Assembly (NCBI GenBank): GCA_910574455.1
Contig: CAJSYZ010000004.1
Location: forward strand, 4,350,599-4,414,598
Direction of reading: 5' to 3'
From: Trichaptum fuscoviolaceum
Taxonomy: Eukaryota; Basidiomycota; Agaricomycetes; Hymenochaetales; Trichaptaceae
Length of the DNA: 64,000 bases
The position numbers and the translations under genes are program-made. Below are positions 22,240 to 33,124 of this stretch, one piece after another (positions within the stretch are counted from its first letter, which is position 1; each line of letters starts with the position of its first letter). Below the pieces are notes generated by a model. That model was not told the DNA's origin and made no database searches. It worked only from the letters and a program-made list of their open reading frames with translations.

Positions 22240-25200
22240 TTACCCCCCTCCAAAGGCGCAACTCCGGGGCGCCAAGCTTGAATCTTGCTCAGGTCACAGA
22301 GCTCGATAGCGTTGACTTCTCGAGGGGCGTCCGGGTGTTTTCGATAGAAACTGCGAATTTTAGCCTTTGCATTACCCATATCCTTTGCGGGAATCCATGT
22401 ATCTTCCGCGCTCGAATATCCCTTCCATCGTACCAAATATTCAAATCTCCGTCTAAACCGTCTAGCATCCAGAACCTCTTCCACCTCATACTCCAGATCT
22501 CCTTCTACTTCGACTGGGGGCGGCGGGGGTTGCGTTCGACCGGGAATGTCGTCTTCGTGGTATGGCGAGAGCAGCGATACGTGAAATACGGGATGAATCT
22601 TCAGCGACGCGGGGAGTTCGAGTTCGTAGGTGAGGTCACTTAGCTTTGCCTTCACTTTATACGGCCCTAGTCGTTTCGGTAATAATTTGCGCGCTCCCGG
22701 TCGCCGAACGTTCGTCGCCTCAAGCCATACTTTATCCCCGACTGCGTACTGCGGGGCCTCGTTCCTGGCCTGATCGTAGTGCTGCTTCATGCGCTCTGCC
22801 GCAACCTCCAAAGCCGCTCTTGCCTCTTCCTGTGCCTGCTGAAGCTCCTGTAGTCGTGCGTCGCGCGGCGGGGACCGTGGACAGGCCGTCGCTCGGGGCA
22901 ATCGTGAATTCGGGATTGTAGCCGTAGACAAGCGCGAACGGGGATTGTCGTGTTGCCGCGTGCGCTTTCGTGTTGTGCGCGAATTCTGCCATTGGGAGTA
23001 ATCCGGCCCAGTTTTCTTGTCGTGTATCTATGAAAGCCCGTAAATATTGTTCCAGCTCTTGGTTTACCCTTTCGGTTTGCCCATCCGTCTGCGGGTGATA
23101 CGCAGTCGACGTGGTACCCTTGATACCGAGTCGGGAAAAAAGGGCTTTCATGAACTGCGCGACAAACTGTGGTCCTCGGTCGGATATGATCTGGCGGGGG
23201 GTTCCGTGCAGCTTCCAGACGTGCTGCAGGAATAGTTCCGCAGTTTCCGGTGCATCAATGTCAGACGTGGTCGGGATAAAATGCGCTTGCTTGGTGAGAC
23301 GGTCGACCACCACGAAAATTGCGTCGTAATCCTCAGATCGGGGGAGCTGGGTGATGAAGTCGCACGAAATCGCCTGCCAGGGGCCCTGCGGGATTTCGTT
23401 CGGTTGCAGGAGTCCTACCGGGCGTTGGGATCGGTTCTTCGTGCGTGCGCAGGTATCGCATCCCGAAACGTATCGTTCTACGAAGTTAGACATCCCGGGC
23501 CACCAGTAGTTGCGGCTTACCATCTCAAACGTTTTCCAACGTCCAGGATGTCCGGCGGGGAGACTGTCGTGGTAAGTCTTCACCACATCCCGGCGAATGG
23601 TCTCGTCTTTCGGGACGTAAACCTTACCCTGGTACAGGATGAGGCCTTCCTCGGTGCTCCAGTCCTCAAGTTCCTTGGTCAGGACTCGAGGCGCCTTGGA
23701 CTTGACCAGCTCGATCGCGTCCACCAGTTCGTCTTCATATTGATCTGACTTACGAATGCGTCGTAGGAGGGCCTGATCCCCGTGTACCTGCGTCATTCCC
23801 CGACGAATTGCCTTTAGTCGAAACATTTCGGGGGTCAAGAGGGTCCGTCCCGTGTTGTCTTCGCCTTCTGGTTGAAGATCGACGCGTCGTGACATGGCGT
23901 CGGGTTTGCCCCCGAGTCGCCCTGGGCGATGGCGAATCGTAAAATCGAAGCGGGTGAGGAACAGACTCCACCGGGCTTGGCGTCGCGTCAGCGTTCGGGA
24001 TTCAGAGAAATATAGCAGATTCTTGTGGTCAGACACGATATCGAGTTTATGACTCGCACCTTCGAGATAATGTCGCCACTCGTCAAGAGCTCTAATAATC
24101 GCGAGTAGCTCCTTGTCATAAATCTCGTAGTTGCGTTCCGCATCGTTGAGGGATTTCGAGAAAAAGGCGACCGGATGTATCAGCCCGTCGTCGCCTTCCT
24201 GGGACAAGACCGCGCCGGTCGCGAAATCAGAGGCGTCGCATTCCACGATGAATTGTTGCGACATGTCTGGCATCATCAGGACGGGGGCGGTCGTGAACAT
24301 GCGCTTGAGATAGTCGAAAGCGAACTGCTGGTTTTCTGTCCAGGCCCAGCGAACGTCCTTCTTCAGCAGCGTCGTGAGCGGTTTGACGATGTGCGAGAAA
24401 TCCCGAATGAAGCGTCGATAGAAATTCGCGAACCCGAGGAAGGCTTGAATGTCTTTCACCTTTTTCGGGGTAGGCCAGTCGAGGACCGCCTGTACCTTGG
24501 CGGGATCCATCGCCACCTTTCCCTGCGAAATAATCATCCCGAGATACTCGACGGAAGTCTGTTTGAATTTGCACTTTTCGGGTTTACAGAACAAGTCGTT
24601 TTCGCGCAGCCGCTTAAGGACTTCCCATACGTGTTCCTCGTGCTGCGATTCATCTTTGGAAAAGATTAGCAAGTCGTCAAGATAGATGATCACGTATACT
24701 CCAATGAGATCTTTGAAGATATCGTTCATCATATGCTGGAAGGTCGCCGGGGCATTCGTGAGCCCGAATGTCATCACCGTTGGTTCGAAATGTCCTGCCT
24801 GAGTCCGAAATGCGGCCTTCCACTCGTCGCCTTGCTTCAGTCGCACGTTGTGGTAGCCCCATCGCAAATCTAACGTTGTGAAAACCTTCGCCTTTTGCAG
24901 TGCGTCTACGAGTTCCATCGTGAGGGGAAGCGGGTATCGATTCTTGACCGTGATATCGTTCAGTCGTCGGTAATCGACTACCATGCGCAAGGTTCCGTCC
25001 TTTTTCTTGATAAAGAAGACGGGAGCCGCTGCAGGGGATTTCGAAGGTCGTATGTACCCTTTGCGCAGGTTTTCGTCAACGAATTCGCGAAGGGCGTCGC
25101 GTTCGGCCGGGGCCAACGGATAGATTTTGCTGTACGGGGGAACCTTCCCGGGTTCTAAATCTATGGCGTGGTCATACGGCTTGCGCAGTGGAAGCCTTTC

Positions 25201-26280
25201 GGATTCAACTTTCGAGAAAACGTCGGCAAACTCACGAAATTCGGGGGGAACTAGTTCCTCGAAGGTTTTCTCGCCTTCCTTCACTGCTGACTTCTCAGCG
25301 ATGGCCTGGGAGTGGGTGTACGAGGCGGCAATTTTGTACGCGAAATGGTCGTCCGTCGTAACGAAGTAGGATTCAGCGTCGTGGTACTGGTCCCAATATT
25401 TTTCTGAGTACCGAAATCCTGGTGGGACAGCTTCCCATTCGGCCTGGGTCCTGTCGGGCCCCCAGGGGGTCTCGACTTCTTCTGCTATGGCGAGGCGGGG
25501 GAGCGGGACCAGGCGTTGCTGGTTGTCACACTGAGGCGGGCAGCGGTTGAGATCGACCACATCGTTGGTCCAGTCAATGGTTGGGTTATGGTGCCGCAAC
25601 CAGTCGATCCCCATGATAATATCGTCGTCGCCAATATCCGCGACGGCCATGGTCAACTGTTCTAAGTGTCCCTTCATCTCGACGTGGAGGACTACTTCCT
25701 TGGTGATGCGTCCAATCGCGTTCGGGGAATTGTCCGCGTTGCGCAAAAGTATCGGGATTACCAAGTCCCGGGTCTGGAGTCCGTGTCGCGAAACGTAGCG
25801 GGAATTTATGAAAGTTCCCGACGCACCGCTGTCTAACATTACTGTGGCTAAGGCATCCGTTTTTCCGTCGCTAACCTGTACCGGGAACTTCAAATGTCGT
25901 CTAAGACGACGGTCTATTGTAGAGATGGTTAAATACAAGGGACCATTATTAAGAGAGTTCTTCGGCCACAAGGGCGGTTGGGTCGTATAGGGCGCGACTG
26001 AGCAATACGACCCTACTGAAAATCCGCTGGGGGCGGGGCTTCGGGATTGTGAACGTTCTTGGCGGCGGGCGTCATGGCGGCGAATGCGTTCTGTAGCACG
26101 GACTGCTGCACATTCTGGACGTACTGTTCCGCCATACGTTTGAGCGTTTCTTCGAACGACTGGAGCACGGGGGGCGATGGGCTCGACGGGGACGTGGATT
26201 TCGTCGCCTTTAGGTTTCGGGATGGCGGTCGCGTTGGGCAATCGCTCACCAAATGGTCTTTCTCTCCGCAGTAGTAGCAT
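22092..26280 (-). pseudogene. E2 pol, nearly intact, one frameshift; reads into the LTR
   Basis: One 1,182-codon frame (26280-22732) covers protease (LDSGASGTFIN), reverse transcriptase (YLDDLLIFSK), RNase H (ECDASDFATG), the integrase zinc region and the integrase core with its DDE residues. An extra base near 22863 moves the rest (22931-22092) into another frame; that part holds the GPY module (KRLGPYKVKAKL) and a complete chromodomain (VEEVLDARRFRRRFEYLVRW). The C-terminal frame has no stop at the polypurine tract: it continues 148 nt into the left LTR before stopping at 22092. The pol frame is -1 relative to gag and overlaps it by about 268 nt, so expression needs a -1 ribosomal frameshift or a separate start. 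Apart from the single frameshift all catalytic motifs are present. Confidence 0.92.
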
Positions 26281-27221
26281 AGTCCCTTACTCCTACGCTC
26301 CCGGCGCACCCTGTCAATCTCCATTGCGTTGGGATCCTTCGTCGAGCTTGCGCCCGCAGTCAGGATCGTACGCGGAGCTGAACTAGTGGTGCCGGGATTG
26401 CTTCGGGGCGTAGCCGCTGGCTTTGATACTGGTCCATAGGCGTGTGCGAGCCTTAGCTTCTCGTCCGTCTCGGAAACCCAATTGACGTAGGCATCGAATT
26501 TCATATCCTTCGCCTCTGTGCTGGCGATGTGCTGGCGAACCTGGTCTTTGAGTCCCTTCCGGAACATGTCGAGGTAGATGACGTCCGTCGTTGCGTCCTT
26601 GGGCCACCCGGTGAGGGCTTGGAGGGCACGGAATTGCGACGCAAACTCGGCGACCGTTCCTGTCTGGCGTAGGCGCATCAGCTTGTCGGCTGCGGCTTTG
26701 TCTGCATCGATTTCTCCGTAAGAGGCGCGAAGGGCGGCGAACAGGGCCTCCAGGCTGGCGGCTTCTGGTGGTGTCGGGATGTCCTGGAGTCGATCTAGAA
26801 TGGGTCGTGCCCAGTCTTGCGCCGGTCCCCGCAGTAGCATCAGGGCGAATGCGACCTTGCGGGTTTCGTCCAGCCCCGGATGTTGTCCGAACAGGTAGAG
26901 CTTAATCTGGTGAATCCAATTTTCCAGCTTGGCTCGTTCGCCTTCGAAGGTGTCGGGAAGCTTCATCTTGAGCCCTGCTCCACCCCCAGACGGGGAGGCG
27001 GGCTGGCTCGCGATTTGGGCTTCTAACGCCTGGTTGGCGTGCTTGAGCTGGGCGACCATGTTCTGAACCTGATTGTGTTCGTTGACTAACTTGGAGTAGC
27101 GTTTTTCGAGGGTGTCGAGGCGATCAAGGATGGGCTGGAGTTTGTCTTCCTCCATCGAGGAGCTCGGGGACGGGAAAGCGAAGGTATCTGCGAGTCCTCC
27201 CCATTCCTGGTGGGATGACAT
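26013..27221 (-). CDS. E2 Gag polyprotein
   Basis: Intact 402-codon gag, almost identical to the E1 copy (for example QNMVAQL in place of QNTVAQL). Same layout: N-terminal coiled-coil-like segment, Gag domain and one CCHC knuckle. The start ATG lies 90 nt inside the right LTR, after a short leader. Confidence 0.93.
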   Translation of the reverse strand: MSSHQEWGGLADTFAFPSPSSSMEEDKLQPILDRLDTLEKRYSKLVNEHNQVQNMVAQLKHANQALEAQIASQPASPSGGGAGLKMKLPDTFEGERAKLENWIHQIKLYLFGQHPGLDETRKVAFALMLLRGPAQDWARPILDRLQDIPTPPEAASLEALFAALRASYGEIDADKAAADKLMRLRQTGTVAEFASQFRALQALTGWPKDATTDVIYLDMFRKGLKDQVRQHIASTEAKDMKFDAYVNWVSETDEKLRLAHAYGPVSKPAATPRSNPGTTSSAPRTILTAGASSTKDPNAMEIDRVRRERRSKGLCYYCGEKDHLVSDCPTRPPSRNLKATKSTSPSSPSPPVLQSFEETLKRMAEQYVQNVQQSVLQNAFAAMTPAAKNVHNPEAPPPADFQ

Positions 27222-27310
27222 CGCTGGTCGGCGGTACGGGTGCGGGGGTAGAAGTAAAGAGCGTGAGGGTGTCGAGTCCGAGCGGCGGTGAGCCAGGACT
27301 TTTGACCTAA

Positions 27311-28128
27311 TGTTACGACCGTCGGGAATTGTAGCGGGAAACAGTTTCGGGAAACTGGAATTCGCGACAAGAACCCGCGTTCGGGAATCTGGATTCGCGA
27401 CTGGGAACGAGCGTGGGAATTCAGGCGGGAAACGCGCGGGATTCTATCCAGGCGCGTCGCGGGATTCTCAAGGCCAGCTAGGACTCTTCACTGCTTTGAA
27501 CGTCAAGTAAGCGGATCCCTAAGGAAGCACTCCACAAGTAAGTATTGCGCAACTAACTACACAGGAGAAAAGAGAGAGATCGCACCTAAGGAAGCACTCC
27601 ACAAGAGGTCAAAAGTGGGGTGCTCCTTACGATGCCTACAGCTATTTATCTACTTCGTAAAGACTGTATAGTTAATCTACGCTAAGTGTCCTTGCGCAAT
27701 GCGCACCTATCTACTACAAACGATACATGCTACGACCGCACTGCTAGGCATGTCTATCCCGTCTCTCCAGATGGCTACGGCCTGTCCGTGGACGTCAGCG
27801 TCCGGTCCGGGGCCGCGACTAGCCAGACTAGGTATGCCAGACTGTTGCAGGTCGTCACCTTGAGGTACTAACGGATTAATGAGCGTATGTTGATAAGTGA
27901 ATGTACGTGTGCCGTGGCGGGTCGTCGTAAATGAGTGTGTGTATGCGTGCATGGTTGCCGGGACGTTGGTGCGGGATAAGTCACGTGAGCATGGGATCGT
28001 GCGATTCGGGAATGAGGTTTCGCGCGGGGAATCCAATGGCGGGATTTTCCCCGCGGGTTTGTCTGCTCATGTCGGGATCCTTGGCGGGAAAGTGCGGGAA
28101 ATGAGAAAAGGAGCCCGGGATCTCAACA
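27311..28128 (-). repeat. right LTR of E2 (5' LTR of the element)
   Basis: 818 bp, ending CTCAACA where the other three LTRs end CTCGACA. Followed directly by GTAAT and the remainder of gene G. Confidence 0.95.
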
Positions 28129-28408
28129 GTAATGAGTCGTTTACAGGAGTGGGCGGGGTGGGCAGAAGCCCTAATTAGTGAGGGAGGAGAGTTGAAAGAC
28201 ATGCCACGCCAAGTGACGGACCTGACAAGATCGGACATGAATGTTAAGGCTGATGCACTTCTGAGGGTACTTAGGCAGTTCACGGTAATACCGAATAAGG
28301 CACCTTTTTAAATCTGTTGTAATGAACACGCCTTATGCGATAGATTTGTTCATAGATCTTTGTACTGAGAGCTCGTCTGTATTAGACTTTCTGACATGGT
28401 AATTACAG

Positions 28409-30305
28409 TCAATGAAACTCGTCGGAAATTTGTTGACAGAAATTAATAGCAGACGACCAAAGTAGCCGTCGTGCAAGTATGGTTCGGGAACGATGGGGAA
28501 ATTCGACTTGCAAATGCTCGTCCAATCGGGCGACGTCCTCCTCCTCCAAGGGACAATCTGCGGGCTCACAAGGAACGTTTGCCAAGCGACGGGGCACGTT
28601 TTCATTGACCTGGACTCCCTCTAATAAACCTTGTATGTCTTCTTGAACTATGCGCTCCCCCTCGTTATAGCGTCGGAGTGCACCCCAGTCAATTCCATAA
28701 TGTCGAATATCACCGATCTCCTCATCCTCTCCTGCCGCAGTATGTCCCCGTGCATGCAAGCCGCGCGGTCCCCGGCGAATGTGCTCAAACATGAACATTT
28801 CATATGGAGTGTGAGTCCTTTGACCTGGAAAGTGATACAATAGGTTTACCGCCACTACAAGTGAATAAGAGTTCGCATACTCACCACGAATGGCCATTTT
28901 ATGGTGATTCCAAGAGCCTTGCCATTCCACTGCATCCTCATTAAGAGCAGATAAGAAGAGGTGAGACAACAGCCATTTGTGAGCAGGTGATGCTGTGTTC
29001 AGATTATCGTTTGCTTCCAGATCTTGGAAGAACTCCTTCCACTTCCTGCCAAATCCATTAGTCACGTCGTACCAAAGACGTTCGATCCGGGAATTATGGA
29101 CACTCCTTAACAAGCAAAGCAGGCTCTGGTAAGCTTCTTTTCACTTCATTATGTTTATCATTGACTTACGGGCCCCATATATACTTATCTGCACCAAATC
29201 GCTCTGCCATATATCCAGCAACTCGTAGATTCTCTGTCCCATGATCTCCTCGGATGCGAATCGGTGTCCCATATACTGTTGTTGCCGATAAGAATAAATC
29301 CAGCACACTCTGAGCTCGGTTATTGTTGTTGACTCGGATGCCAACGACTAGTCTGGAGTGGCCATCGATGAAAGCATGGATGATAAACCCATACTTGATC
29401 AGGCCTGGACAACTGTGAGTAAAATGTTATCTTCATTGAAAGGAGAAATGGTATACCATGTTGACCGTCATGATGCCATAGTGCATTAGGACCCGCAACC
29501 CTGTAGACCCTTCGAGATATGGGCCTGATTCCCCAGTCTCCGGGTCTTCCTTCGATTCTCCTCAGGAGCTGTGACACTCGCGCAACAGGAACATTGTGGC
29601 CATAGCTTTTCAAATAAGCTTGGATCTGGCGAAGCCCATGGGTAGGAAACAACTGACAACAGAATACAATGAATTCCGTCACTTGGTTGTCTGTCATTGT
29701 CGAAACAGGCCTTGTTGAGGTTTGATGCAGGGTAACAAGACTGCCATCCTCAGCTTCGATGGTGCTAAACACAGGTGGCTGAGTCTCAACAAGCTGGAGC
29801 TCTAAAGCACGGCGGCGAACGGTCCTTGAAGAGTCACCAAGAACATCTCCGATATATTTAGGACCTCGGGTTTGTAAGGCTGCCTCAAGAAAAGTCGAAT
29901 CGATGTTGATACGAGGCCTGCCTGGTTGGTTACTCTGGCTTGCTTGCACGATTTGTAAAGGAGGTGCATCCGGTGGTTCGTTTGCTTCGTATATAGCAAT
30001 ATCGAGGTCTCTTACTATAGCTTGCATCGAACTCTGAAAGACTCCATATTCGTCTGGAGAAAAGACCTCCTGGTGCTTCGTTATGTATTTACTTAGTGCC
30101 AATATATTCATTCTTGATACACATTAAATCTTACTGTCTCCGCAGCTGCTGAAAGCTCCAGGGCTCGCTGTCGTGCTTCCTCCATTCGATTTGGGTCTCC
30201 TCGTTGGAGTCTCAGCACAGTCTGGACTGTGGCTCGAAGACGTAGATCTTGCGTGCGCAGCTGCGCAAGAATTTCGATGGGTGTGGCATTTGGAAGTGCA
30301 TCCAT
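28409..30305 (-). CDS. DDE integrase-like protein, five exons, intact
   Basis: Exons on the minus strand are 30135-30305, 29457-30069, 29170-29404, 28885-29123 and 28409-28824, all with GT-AG borders. They total 1,674 nt, exactly 558 codons, with no stop before the end. The N-terminal 190 residues are helical and include a helix-turn-helix-like stretch (GDVLGDSSRTVRRRALEL). The core is an RNase H-fold integrase: Asp258 in LWHHDGQHG, a conserved FIDGHSR segment, Asp315 in RGDHGTEN and Glu354 in VHNSRIERLW, so D-57-D-38-E. The C-terminal part after RGPRGLH is acidic. Fungi and animals carry related integrase-core genes usually annotated only by domain; they derive from transposable elements. 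No LTR or reverse transcriptase accompanies this gene. It is convergent with gene G (97 bp between stops), and a fold-back repeat lies 130 bp upstream of its start. It may be a transposase of a DNA element or a domesticated copy. Confidence 0.8.
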
Positions 30306-30434
30306 TGAACTTAGAGAGTAAGATGACGAAGGCCTCAAGAGACTCACAAGGATACGGAGACTAGATGGATGCTTATTTAATCTAAAAAAACATGAATATT
30401 TGACAAATAATGAAACCACCGAGTTCGAGTTGTG

Positions 30435-31169
30435 CTATCACCAGTCCGAGTTTGCTTACGCCAGTCCGAGTTTGAGCTGTTGTGAAGTTCATGAAAATTC
30501 AATGAAAATTTACACTAGGGTCCAACTTGAACTTGATTTAGACATTGACAAACTCGGACTCGTCATGTCACCTGTATGCTATATTCATGAATATTTATTG
30601 CATAGAAATGCCAGTTCAGAAGACAACTTAGTCATAAGCAAGTTCGAGTTCAGTGTTTATTTATGTTTATTTATGAATATTCATGAATATACATTACTAT
30701 TTATGCAAATACGTGAGAAATGATAAATTTTCATGCAAATTTAAGATTTGAGGCTCCGCCAGTTCAAGTTGACATAATTTTGTCCAATAAATGGCACCAA
30801 ATTTATTGGACAAATCAGACTGACCTTGAACTGGCGGAGCTTCAAATCTTAAAATTTCATGATTTCTCACGTATTTGCATGAATATTCATGAATATTCAT
30901 GAATAATTATAAATAAGCATAAAAAAACATAAAAAAACACTGAACTCGAACTCACTGGTCATTAAGTCATACTCTGAACTGAAATTCACTACTAAGAGAT
31001 ATTCATGAAATATTCATGAATATAGCATACATGTGACATAATGAATCCGAGTTTGACATTGTCTAAATCGAGTTCAAGTTGTCTAAATCAAGTTCAAGTT
31101 GGACCCTACAATGAATTTTTATTAAATTTTCATGAATTTAACAACCGGCCTAACTCGGACTGGTGACAG
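30435..31169. repeat. 735-bp fold-back (near-palindromic) element
   Basis: Two inverted arms of about 360 bp with only about 8 bp between them. The left arm starts CTATCACCAGTCCGAGTT; the right arm, read on the other strand, starts CTGTCACCAGTCCGAGTT. Shared blocks include AGGGTCCAACTTGAACTTGA, TGTATGCTATATTCATGAAT, GCAAATACGTGAGAAAT and TCCGCCAGTTCAAG, ending at CCAATAAAT / ATTTATTGG. Arms differ by substitutions and small indels. The structure resembles a fold-back or MITE-type element. No coding frame of note. Confidence 0.9.
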
Positions 31170-31599
31170 CCTGACCCAAACTCCGAAATTTCCGGTCCTC
31201 CGCCGTTGCGGCAATGTAGTGCCGTTATGCCGTGATGCCGTGATGCCGTGATGCTGATGCCGTTTGAGCCTCACAGGATTCGACTCTACCTTCCATTCTA
31301 CCTTTGAACCGTATTAGAAAGTACTCCTTTTTTTATACACCTGTTCTCGCTGTCCGTGCCTCACAATCAGTGCAAGGACCTGCCCAGTTCTCGCTATTCA
31401 AGCACCCCAACCCCCAAAGTCTGCCAAATTCTTGTGCTACTCGTCGCTTGATTCGCCTCCTTCGTCTATCCTGCGCATAGGGTGCTGCTTCCAATGCACC
31501 CCGGACAACCTTTCATCGATCTGTCCATCATCGATGTATGCTCCGCCACGCCAGCATGTCCTCCTTCACGACTCCTAAGGATACTGATTCGCGGGGCAA

Positions 31600-32215
31600 T
31601 TAGAGTTGGCATTGTTTGCTCCACATTGCCAGTATTGCAGACTCGGAGGCCTTTTCATTACATCATAGGCACCTTTTCTTCGACGCTCGATTGTTTACTG
31701 AACTTCAGAGTTAGGATGTACGCCTCTAGTCCATTAGTTTTTACGGCAGTTCTCCTTCCGAAATCGTTGGTTTATTCTTCTTCTGTTCTTGAATACCATT
31801 CTAACTATCAGACGCAGTGTAGGAAGTCGCCACCCAGAAATTCATTATTCTTGGTCCAATTAAGTTGGCATTGTGTACTCCTCATTGTCAGTATAGCAAA
31901 GGCTTTTCATTCAATCGTAGGAAGCACTTCTCTTCGATGCTTGATCACATACTGAACCTCAGAGTTACTAAGTGTATGCCTCGGGTCCATTAGTTTGGAC
32001 GGCAGTTCCTCTTCTGAAAACGTGAGTTTTTCTATCTTCTTCTTTTCTTGTAATGCAGACTAACCGTCAGACGCAGTGTAGGAAATTGCCACCATTTATC
32101 CTGGGTCCAATCCTGAGTCCAATCTATTAAGTGGAAGACCAATTCTGAAAATGTGGGCATTTACACTCTTATTTGCTTGTTACCTTTCTTACCCTCAGTC
32201 TAGGAAGTTTGCCAT
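31600..32215 (+). repeat. diverged tandem repeat, unit about 260 bp
   Basis: Two full copies and one partial copy. Anchors: AGTTGGCATTG at about 31603 and 31863, TTCTTCGACGCTCGAT / TCTTCGATGCTTGAT, GTCCATTAGTTT near 31730 and 31988, and CAGACGCAGTGTAGGAA near 31810 and 32068, with a degraded third copy up to about 32215. Confidence 0.75.
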
Positions 32216-33124
32216 CTAGTCTTCAACAACCAGCCTGGTGCAGTTACCGAAGCACCCGAGTTTGCGTCCACTGAGCGACCTCGTTAACCATCCGCTTCCG
32301 CCTCGACAGTTTCCTCGGCTTTCTGTCATTCGCCTGTCAGCGACCTACGATACATGCGACCTGTCGGGACACTCTTGCTTGTCAGTGCCAAGGATACTGG
32401 CGAGCGTCGTGTCAAGTCCCGTGATGCACGACATTAACTACTTGCTGCCCTATTCAAGATCGTACGTCCACTTTTCTATTGTTTCACGTTGACATCCTAA
32501 TTTCTCGTAACAGTGATCGAAAGGGACCCATTCCAGCAGTTCTCAGCAGCCAAGAAAGCAAAGTACCGAAGAAGTCATCAAGAGTAGAGCCACCCTGTTC
32601 TGAGGTTCCATGAGTCTCGAGATTAGCAATGGAATCTAAGCGGCGACCAGTCAATCGACCCTCTCAACCACTCCCTTTGGTGCCTTGTCAACAGCAGGAC
32701 TGTGCACAAGTCCTGCTGGGGGATTGCCTAGGCCATGCATTTCCTCATCATTGGCATATCTAGGCCAGATAAAATGCTGCAAGGTTTGACTAGACAGACT
32801 GCGCCTAGGCCAGGCTCAGTCTCGTTGGCGTCAAGGTCGCGCACTAAGCGCACTCGCACTCGCGCTCACGATTCCCGCTCTCCGTGCGAAGACTCCACCG
32901 GAGACTGCAATGACGACCATCACTCCTGGACAATCTGCTCTTCGACACTCCTGCCTAGCTCTGTACTCGCTCAGCTTCTGTGGTCCTTCTCCTCACTTAG
33001 GGACCTTTGGATTGCACTAGCTCTGGAAAGCAGCCTGGATTGATTCCTGCTCTGAGTCGATTTGTCTTTTGTTCTCTCATATACCCGGAATCGTCTCATT
33101 TAATTCTGCTGCTGGGCTATGTTC

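Larger units (their letters stand above)
21422..28128 (-). mobile_element. Ty3/gypsy chromovirus E2, complete, with matching target-site duplication
   Basis: Full-length element of 6,707 bp on the minus strand, flanked on both sides by GTAAT (21417-21421 and 28129-28133), the signature of a normal insertion. Structure is as in E1. Its LTRs differ from each other at about five positions in 818 bp, so this insertion is older than the E1/E1 LTR pair would suggest. Pol has only one visible frameshift, near 22863, so this copy is close to coding-complete. Confidence 0.96.
19130..28311 (+). pseudogene. gene G copy 2, split by chromovirus E2
   Basis: Same exons as copy 1 (19130-19490, 19547-19606, 19667-19744, 19803-20902, 20967-21421), then E2, then the 3' remainder 28129-28311. 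Counting the 5-bp target site once, the exons add up to 2,232 nt, exactly 744 codons, with no internal stop and a TAA at 28309-28311. This shows that E2 landed in the coding part of the last exon of a once-intact gene for a 743-residue protein. The missing C-terminal part encodes a Trp-containing helix (RLQEWAGWAEALI) and ends KAPF. Gene G is convergent with the DDE integrase gene, whose stop codon lies only 97 bp away. Function is unknown. Expression of a truncated product from either copy cannot be excluded. Confidence 0.68.

Noticed and set aside
7895..28133. Four independent LTR insertions as the cause of the layout
   Set aside because: The host segment itself is duplicated and the E1 flanks are hybrid, which independent insertions do not explain.
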